Below, piece by piece: positions 6,509 to 12,242 of a DNA stretch of 12,242 bases. Position 1 is the first letter of the stretch; each line of letters begins with the position of its first letter. The DNA comes from an uncultured Candidatus Saccharibacteria bacterium. Lineage in GTDB: Bacteria > Patescibacteria > Saccharimonadia > Saccharimonadales > UBA6022. Both the position numbers and the translations under genes were made by a program. Below the pieces are notes generated by a model. The model ran no database searches. It was not told the origin of the DNA and saw only the letters and a list, made by a program, of their open reading frames with translations. The DNA is taken from assembly GCA_946886125.1 (NCBI GenBank), contig CAMPHY010000019.1:1-12242 (forward strand), given 5' to 3'.

Positions 6509-6517
6509 TAGACACTA

Positions 6518-7522
6518 ATGAGCACAACACAAATAGTTCAAATTAACGGACGAAACTACGACGCTATCACTGGCCTCGCGGTTACTGATGATCAGCCTGC
6601 CGTTACATTAACGCCTCGCCAGTCACTTTCAACGCCTTCTCATCGTATCCACAAGACGACACATCGCTCACAAACATTAAGCCGCCACACGCTGCGTAAG
6701 CCAGCCCAAAAACTAGTTCGCCAAGAAAAGGAAGTTGCTACTTCAAAAGACACAGCAGCTCAAGCAACACCAACGTCTACAACACCAAAGTCTATTTATG
6801 TCGGCACCCCCCGATCACAAGCTATATCAAAATTTGCTCAACACCCTCGTTCGCAAAAAGCTCCTCGAATGATGCAAGACATTGCACCTGTCGCACACCC
6901 CGCTGCTGCAAAAGCACACGCCGTCCAGGCAAGCAAGCAAGCTCAGCCAAAGCAATCAGCTCAACCGAAACCTTCTCAGGTCATTAAGAATGAAGCGATT
7001 GATAAAGCACTCACTCACGCTCCAACAAAACATGCTGCTACTAAAAAAGCTGGCTTTTTTGCACGACATCCACGCGCCTTCAGCGTCGGGAGTGCCAGCC
7101 TCGCACTACTCTTACTCGGTGGATATTTCACCTATATTAACCTCCCAAGCTTATCAGTACGGGTTGCTGCAGCCCAAGCTGGCATCGAGGCGACATATCC
7201 TGAATACAAACCTGACGGCTATAGCCTGGATGGTCCGGTAGCCTACTCAGACGGCTCAGTCAGTATGAAATTTGCTGCAAATGGCGGACCGCAATCATTT
7301 ACCATCATGCAAGCTGAAAGCAGTTACGATTCTCAGGCAGTACTCAATAATTACGTTAAACCACGAGCTGGTGAAAATTACATGCCCTTCACTCAAAGCG
7401 GCTTAACAATTTATGCCTACGGTGGTGACGCCGCTTGGGTAAACGGTGGAATTTTGTATACGATCGATGGCGACGCGCCACTTTCAAATGATCAAATCCG
7501 CCGCATCGCTCAAGGTATGTAG
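6518..7522 (+). CDS. Membrane-anchored protein with C-terminal DUF4367-like domain
   Basis: A 334-residue single-pass protein. It opens with VQINGRNYDAITG (residues 7-19), then about 150 residues of basic Ala/Gln/Lys/Thr-rich, probably disordered cytoplasmic sequence. One membrane helix follows at about 188-210. The outer domain (about 220-334) carries PDGYSLDGP, LTIYAYGGDAAWVNGGILYT and a closing PLSNDQIRRIA. This pattern is typical of DUF4367 domains, which occur in anti-sigma-like and sporulation-related membrane proteins of Gram-positive bacteria. No sigma-factor gene is adjacent. The start is supported by GGGGAG nine nt upstream. A strong terminator follows the stop by about 20 nt, so the gene is probably a single unit. 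The domain match is fairly confident; the role (envelope sensing or anti-sigma-like) is only suggested. Confidence 0.8.
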   Translation: MSTTQIVQINGRNYDAITGLAVTDDQPAVTLTPRQSLSTPSHRIHKTTHRSQTLSRHTLRKPAQKLVRQEKEVATSKDTAAQATPTSTTPKSIYVGTPRSQAISKFAQHPRSQKAPRMMQDIAPVAHPAAAKAHAVQASKQAQPKQSAQPKPSQVIKNEAIDKALTHAPTKHAATKKAGFFARHPRAFSVGSASLALLLLGGYFTYINLPSLSVRVAAAQAGIEATYPEYKPDGYSLDGPVAYSDGSVSMKFAANGGPQSFTIMQAESSYDSQAVLNNYVKPRAGENYMPFTQSGLTIYAYGGDAAWVNGGILYTIDGDAPLSNDQIRRIAQGM

Positions 7523-7542
7523 GCTACACGCATCTATAAAAG

Positions 7543-7564
7543 CCTCGAGAAATCGAGGTTTTTT
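7543..7564 (+). terminator. Intrinsic terminator of the 6518 gene
   Basis: CCTCGA and TCGAGG form a perfect 6-bp stem around a GAAA loop, followed by six T (7559-7564). The flanking AAAAG can extend pairing into the T-run. The last T is also the T of the TGn motif of the gltX promoter, so the two elements abut with a one-base overlap. The GAAA loop is shared with the tRNA-Leu terminator. Confidence 0.9.
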
Positions 7565-7572
7565 GTTATAGT
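7564..7572 (+). promoter_or_regulatory. Extended -10 promoter of gltX
   Basis: TGt precedes TATAGT (7567-7572), seven bases before the ATG at 7580. Transcription would start at or next to the start codon. The place where a -35 would sit is filled by the terminator hairpin of the upstream gene, so a -35-independent promoter is implied. No ribosome site is present. Confidence 0.6.
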
Positions 7573-7579
7573 AATAGAT

Positions 7580-9013
7580 ATGACAACACGTACTCGTTTC
7601 GCCCCAAGCCCGACCGGCTTTTTACATGTCGGCGGTGTTCGTACCGCGCTTTTTGCATGGCTCGTAGCCCGAGCTCACAATGGGCAGTTTATTTTACGCC
7701 TCGAAGATACTGATCAAAAAAGGGAAGTAGAAGGCTCGGCTCAACATCTTATTACGAGCCTGAAGGCACTTGGTATCAACTACGACGAAGGTCCTGATAC
7801 GCTCGGTGACTACGGACCTTATATCCAAAGCCAACGACTCGACATTTACCGAGCATGGGCGCAAAAGCTGATTGACAGCGGCCGCGCCTACGCTGATCCG
7901 TACACACAAGAGGAACTGCAAGCGTTTCGCGATCAAGCCAAAGCTGAAAAACAGGCCTTCTTGTACCGCCACCATCGCCCCGAACAGCCGCCGACATGGG
8001 ATGGAACGGCACCACTGCGCTTTAAGAGTGAGCCCAAAGCATACACTTGGCATGATGAGGTGATGGGTGATTTATCAACTGGGCCAGAAGTAATCGATGA
8101 TTTTATTTTAATTAAATCAGATGGTTACCCGACGTATAATTTTGCCCATATTGTCGATGACGCTGAGATGCATATTTCGCATGTTATTCGCGGCCAAGAG
8201 TTCATCTCAAGCCAACCGAATTACCTCAACTTATATGACGCTCTTGAATTAGACTGGCCGATATTTGCCACTATGCCGCATATTATGGCGGAGTCTGGCA
8301 ATAAAAAGCTCGGTAAACGAGACGGCGCTAAAGACGTACTTGATTATCTAAAAGAAGGCATCATTCCCGAAGCATTGATTAACTTCATTGCAAGTATGGG
8401 CTGGAACGATGGTACTGAGCAGGAAGTGTTTACGCGCGATGAACTCATAGCAAAGTTTAGCCTAAGCCGTGTGCAGCGTAGCGGTGCTCGCTTTGATGAG
8501 CAGCGCTTACTATGGCTAAATGGCCAGCACATTCGCCTCCTGTCACTCGATGAACTCTATAGCCGTGTTGATACATTTTGGCCGTCCAGCGCAGCTTCCA
8601 TCTCTGATAGCGACAAGAAGCTCGTCTTAGCGCTCGTGCAGGATCGCCTCAAAACACTTCATGATCTTCCGACATTAACCGATTATTTCTTTACGGAACC
8701 AACTCCAAATTGGCAAATGGTAAATGACAATAAGCAGCTTAAGAAAGTTGCACGACCAGAGTTAGTAGAACTATTAGCGCAGGCAAAAACAGTTTTTGCC
8801 GCTAGCGAGTTTGATGCTGATTCACTACAAGAAACTCTCAACCAGCTACTCGTCACCACCGGTCAAAAGCCAGGCGTCCTATTCAGTATGATACGACTAG
8901 CAGTTTCTTGGGCGCCATTTAGTCCAGCGTTAAACGATACGCTTGCAACTCTTGGAAAAGACGCAACAGTTCAGCGCCTACAAAAGGCAATTGAAACCGG
9001 TCTTTCAAGCTAA
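7580..9013 (+). CDS. gltX: Glutamate-tRNA ligase (GluRS)
   Basis: Class I aminoacyl-tRNA synthetase that activates glutamate and loads it on tRNA-Glu in the cytoplasm. The N-terminal FAPSPTGFLHVGG (residues 7-19) contains the HIGH-equivalent HVGG. RLEDTD follows, and KLGKR at 243-247 is the KMSKS equivalent. MGWNDGTE and the anticodon-binding end (LATLGKDATVQRL) are typical. The 477 residues are near the usual bacterial length. No cysteine occurs anywhere, so the Cys-based zinc site of enzymes such as E. coli GluRS is absent; YADPYTQEEL stands where that site begins. Sequence alone does not tell whether it also charges tRNA-Gln. It has its own promoter 7 nt upstream and no Shine-Dalgarno. A tRNA-Glu gene lies 3.2 kb downstream. 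Confidence 0.97.
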   Translation: MTTRTRFAPSPTGFLHVGGVRTALFAWLVARAHNGQFILRLEDTDQKREVEGSAQHLITSLKALGINYDEGPDTLGDYGPYIQSQRLDIYRAWAQKLIDSGRAYADPYTQEELQAFRDQAKAEKQAFLYRHHRPEQPPTWDGTAPLRFKSEPKAYTWHDEVMGDLSTGPEVIDDFILIKSDGYPTYNFAHIVDDAEMHISHVIRGQEFISSQPNYLNLYDALELDWPIFATMPHIMAESGNKKLGKRDGAKDVLDYLKEGIIPEALINFIASMGWNDGTEQEVFTRDELIAKFSLSRVQRSGARFDEQRLLWLNGQHIRLLSLDELYSRVDTFWPSSAASISDSDKKLVLALVQDRLKTLHDLPTLTDYFFTEPTPNWQMVNDNKQLKKVARPELVELLAQAKTVFAASEFDADSLQETLNQLLVTTGQKPGVLFSMIRLAVSWAPFSPALNDTLATLGKDATVQRLQKAIETGLSS

Positions 9014-9064
9014 AATAGCGCGGAGTAAAACTTCAGCATCAGTCTGAGCAATCGGGTATTTTTC

Positions 9065-9073
9065 TGTTATAAT
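9065..9073 (+). promoter_or_regulatory. Extended -10 promoter of the DUF3048-kinase-receiver operon
   Basis: TGt precedes a consensus TATAAT (9068-9073). Twelve bases separate it from the ATG at 9086, predicting a leader of about 5 nt with no ribosome site. No clear -35 is seen (TGAGCA at 9045-9050 is weak). The following genes have no promoter of their own in view, so this should drive all three. Confidence 0.6.
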
Positions 9074-9085
9074 AACGCTTAAGCT

Positions 9086-10177
9086 ATGGAATCGCAGCCA
9101 CTAAAAATAACACGAAAACACTCCTTGCCTCATTGGATACGCCAGCATCAGAAGCTGAGTTATATTATTGCAGGCGCATTACTGGTTACTGCTGCTGGCT
9201 CAATCACATTCTTCATCCTGTCTAAGCAATCGTCACCGACGAAGCCAGCTCCTTCAATTGTCGTAAAAGAACCCATGCCTGCACCGAAGTATTATTCCGA
9301 GTTAACCGGTGCACTCGTCAAAAATGAAACTGACATTACACGACCAGTTACGGCAATTATGATCGAAAACAGTCCCGACGCACGCCCGCAATCAGGTCTT
9401 AAGCAAGCCGAAGTCGTCTATGAAGCGATCGCCGAGGGTGGTATTACCCGGTTTATGGCACTCTACCAGCAAGAAAAACCAAACTTGATTGGCCCAGTGC
9501 GAAGTCTACGTACCGCATTCGTTGACTGGCTGGCGCCATATCAGGCGAGTGTGGCGCATGTTGGAGGTAACATTGTAGCCTTGAATGAAATTCGAAATGG
9601 CAGTTACCGTGATATCGACCAATTCTTCAACGCAGGTACCTACTGGCGATCTTCTGATCGATTTGCACCACATAACGTCTATACGAGCTTCGATAACCTT
9701 GATGCCCTCAATAAAGCTAAGGGCTATGAACGATCAGCGTTTAGCGGCTTTATCCGGACTGATCCGAAGCCCGCACTTACACCAACCGCCGCACAGATTA
9801 ACGTCAATATCAGTAGTCCAACCTATAACAGCAGCTACATATACGATAAAAAGAATAACAGCTACGCCCGTTCACAAGGCGGCGCACCTCACCTTGACAG
9901 GGAAAAGGGGCAAATTACCGCTACCGTCGTTATCGCCTTAAGCGTCGACATGCGCGTCGTTGAAGAAGATGGATATCGTGAACAAATTACCACCATTGGC
10001 AGCGGAAAGGCGACCATTTTCCAAAATGGCACAGCTCTTGAAGCAACCTGGACCAAAAAAGATCGCGCAAGCCAGCTAACGTTTGAAGACGAAAATGGTG
10101 AAGTTATTCCTCTAGTACGCGGGACAACCTGGATTACTGCTATACCGAATAACGGCGGAAGTGTCTCGTGGAAGTAA
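9086..10177 (+). CDS. DUF3048 (YerB-like) extracytoplasmic membrane protein
   Basis: A 363-residue protein with a short basic cytoplasmic end, one membrane helix at about 24-45, a Pro/Ser linker, then the DUF3048 region. Family hallmarks are clear: PVTAIMIENSPDARPQSGL (87-105), VVYEAIAEGGITRF (110-123), GPVRSLR (136-142), VAHVGGN, and the APHNVYTS segment. The C-terminal subdomain (about 235 to the end) contains RSQGG and closes with GTTWITAIP. Relatives such as B. subtilis YerB are lipoproteins; this one has no lipobox Cys and stays anchored by its helix. The biochemical function of the family is not settled. Its last 10 nt overlap the histidine kinase start, so the two are probably made together. 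It begins 12 nt after a consensus -10 with no ribosome site. Confidence 0.92.
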   Translation: MESQPLKITRKHSLPHWIRQHQKLSYIIAGALLVTAAGSITFFILSKQSSPTKPAPSIVVKEPMPAPKYYSELTGALVKNETDITRPVTAIMIENSPDARPQSGLKQAEVVYEAIAEGGITRFMALYQQEKPNLIGPVRSLRTAFVDWLAPYQASVAHVGGNIVALNEIRNGSYRDIDQFFNAGTYWRSSDRFAPHNVYTSFDNLDALNKAKGYERSAFSGFIRTDPKPALTPTAAQINVNISSPTYNSSYIYDKKNNSYARSQGGAPHLDREKGQITATVVIALSVDMRVVEEDGYREQITTIGSGKATIFQNGTALEATWTKKDRASQLTFEDENGEVIPLVRGTTWITAIPNNGGSVSWK

Positions 10178-11727
10178 AAGCCCCAGCAACCGACTCCCGA
10201 CCACGTTTAATTCGTGATTTTTGGCCGCGGTTTCGCAAACGCTCCATTCTTATCGTCATCTCCGTTCAGTTAGTGACAACTGGGGTCATTGGGGCAGCCC
10301 TGGTGACGAGCGGATTATTTGAAGTCACCAATCTAGCATTTCTTGCGACAATTATTGCTATCTGTGCGGGTTCAATTGGCATGAATCTTCTTATGATATC
10401 GTTTCTCACCGAACCGACTAAAGAACTGATGGCGGCGCTTACACATAGTGCCGGCGAGCCAACCATTACCACACCCCCAAATCCTAATGCCAAGCGCTAT
10501 GCTAAAACAGGATTCAAAGAGGCACTACAGACAATTTACTCTCTTAGTAGCACTCAAGCAGAGTCGTCAGCAGTTACGTCAGTCTCAGTAGCTGGTTCGC
10601 AGCATGACATACTTGCCGGCGCGCTCGACAATAGCTTGTGCGGGTTTGTCGTACTTGACCACAGTCACGCCATTACGTACCACAACAAGCAAGCTCCAGT
10701 GCAGACCGATACGAGCGGTGTATCCTCACTCCAGCTGTATTTCACTAACGAGCAATCGCTTGACGACTGGTTGATTGAGTGCGAAGAGCATTCCGTGCAC
10801 GCTCAAAAAACGTGGCTACGCGTAGCTGATAAACTCCCAGGCGAAGAAGGGCGACGACTATTCGATATTATCGCGACCTATCAAAAGGGAAGCCAGGCTG
10901 AAACGGTACTCTCACTGATTGACCGAACCGCCCAGTACATGCCCGAAGAAGATGATCTGGACTTCATTGCTTTTGCCGCGCATGAGCTACGTGGCCCTAT
11001 AACGGTCATTCGCGGCTATCTTGATGTGCTTGAGGATGAACTTCAGCCTGTCCTACAAAACGATCAATCAGAGCTCCTAAAACGTTTGGTCGTATCATCA
11101 AATCGCTTGTCGAGTTACATCAATAATATTTTAAATGCTTCTCGATTTGATCGTCGACATCTAAAAGTGCATCTTAAAGAAGACACGGTAGCAAACATTT
11201 ACGACACAATTAAAGACGACATGCAGCTTCGCGCTGTCGCTCAAAATCGTATGCTATCCGTTTCTATAGCGACCGATCTTCCAACCGTCGCTGCCGACCG
11301 AGGAAGTATCGGAGAGGTATTGGGCAATTTGATCGATAATGCCATTAAATACAGCAACGAAGGCGGAGCGGTAACCGTATCAGCCAGCGCTAAGGGTGAT
11401 TATGTTGAAGTATCTGTTCAAGATAATGGCATTGGTATGCCAGGCAACGTGGTGAGTAGTCTGTTCCATAAATTCTACCGCTCACATCGTTCGCGTGAGA
11501 CAGTAGCCGGAACCGGCATCGGGCTTTATATTACCAAGGCGTTTGTTGAATCTCATGGCGGCACTGTGAGTGTTCGAAGTATTGAAGGGGAAGGCTCCAC
11601 CTTCAGCTTCACACTACCTATCTATGCTACCGTTGCCGAAAAGCTACAATCAGGTGATAATAGTAATGAAAGTTTGATTGATCACGGCAAAGGCTGGATC
11701 AAAAACCACTCAATGTATAGGGGATAA
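10168..11727 (+). CDS. Membrane sensor histidine kinase with PAS-like linker
   Basis: A two-component kinase of 519 residues. Two membrane helices lie at about 27-47 and 56-80, with only about 8 residues between them, so there is no real external sensor domain. TEPTKELMAAL after helix 2 resembles the start of a HAMP linker. Residues about 146-255 look PAS-like (LDNSLCGFVVLDHSHAITYHN). The HisKA motif AAHELRGP has His272 as predicted phosphoacceptor. The ATPase domain has NLIDNAIKY (387-395), DNGIG from 419, FHKFYRS, and GTGIGL (448-453). A 30-residue tail follows the last strand. It starts at a GTG inside the end of the DUF3048 gene, with GGCGGA 8 nt upstream. Three nt separate its stop from the receiver gene, which is the obvious partner. 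Confidence 0.95.
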   Translation: MEVKAPATDSRPRLIRDFWPRFRKRSILIVISVQLVTTGVIGAALVTSGLFEVTNLAFLATIIAICAGSIGMNLLMISFLTEPTKELMAALTHSAGEPTITTPPNPNAKRYAKTGFKEALQTIYSLSSTQAESSAVTSVSVAGSQHDILAGALDNSLCGFVVLDHSHAITYHNKQAPVQTDTSGVSSLQLYFTNEQSLDDWLIECEEHSVHAQKTWLRVADKLPGEEGRRLFDIIATYQKGSQAETVLSLIDRTAQYMPEEDDLDFIAFAAHELRGPITVIRGYLDVLEDELQPVLQNDQSELLKRLVVSSNRLSSYINNILNASRFDRRHLKVHLKEDTVANIYDTIKDDMQLRAVAQNRMLSVSIATDLPTVAADRGSIGEVLGNLIDNAIKYSNEGGAVTVSASAKGDYVEVSVQDNGIGMPGNVVSSLFHKFYRSHRSRETVAGTGIGLYITKAFVESHGGTVSVRSIEGEGSTFSFTLPIYATVAEKLQSGDNSNESLIDHGKGWIKNHSMYRG

Positions 11728-11730
11728 GTA

Positions 11731-12126
11731 ATGGCGATTAAAACAATTTTATGTATTGAAGATGACCGATTCATAGGCGAGATGTATGTGCGCAGTCTCA
11801 AGCGTGCAGGTTATGATGTCGATTGGATGGTAGACGGTAACGACGGCTTAGTTGCTGCACGCAATAAACCATACGATCTTATCCTGCTTGACGTCATGTT
11901 ACCTGAACGCCGAGGTACTGAAATTCTCGATTCTCTCCGAAGCGACAAAGAAGACCTTATCCCAAACACTAAAGTACTTGTTATGACTAATTTTGAACAA
12001 GATGACGAATCACGTATGGCCATGCAGTACCGTGCTGATGGATACCTCATTAAAGCAGAGATTACCCCTAAAAAGCTACTAGCAATTATCGCTGATCTTG
12101 ATCAAACAAACACCACCCCTAACTAG
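11731..12126 (+). CDS. Stand-alone response-regulator receiver protein
   Basis: A 131-residue CheY-like receiver with no output domain. The acidic pocket is Glu10, Asp11 and Asp12, and the predicted phosphorylation site is Asp54 in LLDVMLP. The switch residues are Thr86 (VLVMT) and Lys108 (LIKA). All are present, so it should accept phosphate from the kinase encoded just upstream. The ATG follows the kinase stop by 3 nt, with GGGGAT at 11720-11725 as ribosome site inside the kinase gene's end. Lacking a DNA-binding part, it must act by protein contact or pass phosphate onward, as in CheY or Spo0F type systems. Its target is not visible here. Its TAG stop overlaps the -35 of the tRNA-Glu promoter. 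Confidence 0.95.
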   Translation: MAIKTILCIEDDRFIGEMYVRSLKRAGYDVDWMVDGNDGLVAARNKPYDLILLDVMLPERRGTEILDSLRSDKEDLIPNTKVLVMTNFEQDDESRMAMQYRADGYLIKAEITPKKLLAIIADLDQTNTTPN

Positions 12127-12152
12127 ACAACTGCTGCCTTTTTTGGTACAGT
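12124..12152 (+). promoter_or_regulatory. Promoter of tRNA-Glu
   Basis: TAGACA (12124-12129) as -35, a 17-bp spacer, and TACAGT (12147-12152) as -10, preceded by TGg. The -35 overlaps the TAG stop of the receiver gene. The predicted start near 12159 leaves a 5' leader of about 7 nt. This is the best -35/-10 pair in the window. Confidence 0.65.
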
Positions 12153-12165
12153 AATCAAGGTTTTT

Positions 12166-12240
12166 GGTCCCGTCGTCTAACGGTTAGGACACCAGGTTCT
12201 CATCCTGGCAATCGGAGTTCGATTCTCCGCGGGATCACCA
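12166..12240 (+). tRNA. tRNA-Glu (anticodon CTC)
   Basis: A 75-nt tRNA with encoded CCA, two bases from the window end. The acceptor stem GGTCCCG/CGGGATC has 7 bp with one G-U. The D arm has the GGTTAGGAC segment typical of tRNA-Glu and tRNA-Gln. Anticodon stem CCAGG/CCTGG holds loop TTCTCAT, giving CUC at 12199-12201 (reads GAG). T arm CGGAG-TTCGATT-CTCCG. The discriminator base is A, where G is usual in E. coli tRNA-Glu. It is a substrate for the GluRS encoded at 7580. Confidence 0.95.
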
Positions 12241-12242
12241 AA

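Noticed and set aside
6472..6546. 24-codon upstream frame overlapping the 6518 gene
   Set aside because: No ribosome site of its own and a composition like random reading; kept only as part of the leader description.
9030..9066. Possible terminator after gltX
   Set aside because: TCAG/CTGA pairs weakly and the TTTTT is over 12 nt from the stem; transcription may read into the next operon.

Overview
The window looks like a chromosomal segment of a Patescibacteria/CPR bacterium, most likely Saccharibacteria (TM7). This is inferred from gene style, not from a marker. The signs are compact genes, several single-pass membrane proteins with long Thr/Gln/Pro-rich cytoplasmic tails, a sortase with a Tyr-Tyr repeat in its tail, a PEGA-domain protein, and a short GluRS. 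TGA appears to act as a normal stop (gene at 2541), so the UGA-Gly code of Gracilibacteria/SR1 is not indicated. No mobile element, CRISPR array, integrase or phage gene was seen.

Layout. 1-247: 5' end of an unrecognised minus-strand gene. 356-2501: an exonuclease III-type AP endonuclease, an abutting MTH1-like NUDIX hydrolase, and a protein with the NAD(P)HX-dehydratase fold that lacks the family's catalytic signatures. 2541-3338: an unrecognised soluble protein with its own promoter. 3384-3563: a minus-strand tRNA-Leu(CAA) with promoter, terminator and a perfect 13-bp inverted repeat bracketing the gene. 3659-4885: a sortase, convergent with a minus-strand PEGA/beta-propeller membrane protein (4894-6363). 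6518-7522: a membrane-anchored DUF4367-like protein, divergent from the PEGA gene and ended by a clear terminator. 7580-9013: gltX. 9086-12126: a tight three-gene unit of a DUF3048 (YerB-like) extracytoplasmic protein, a histidine kinase and a stand-alone receiver. 12166-12240: tRNA-Glu(CTC).

How they fit together. Two themes stand out. One is oxidative DNA damage control: the AP endonuclease repairs lesions while the MTH1-like enzyme cleans the dNTP pool. The other is the cell surface: sortase, PEGA protein, DUF4367-like protein and the DUF3048-kinase-receiver unit. The kinase has almost no extracytoplasmic loop and overlaps the DUF3048 gene by 10 nt, so DUF3048 may be its external sensing partner (inference).

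A recurring regulatory pattern is extended -10 promoters (TGnTAyAnT type) placed 6-12 nt before the start codon, with no Shine-Dalgarno. This predicts leaderless or nearly leaderless mRNAs for xth, the 2541 gene, the PEGA gene, gltX and the DUF3048 operon. Genes inside operons (NUDIX, kinase, receiver) instead carry GGAG-like ribosome sites.
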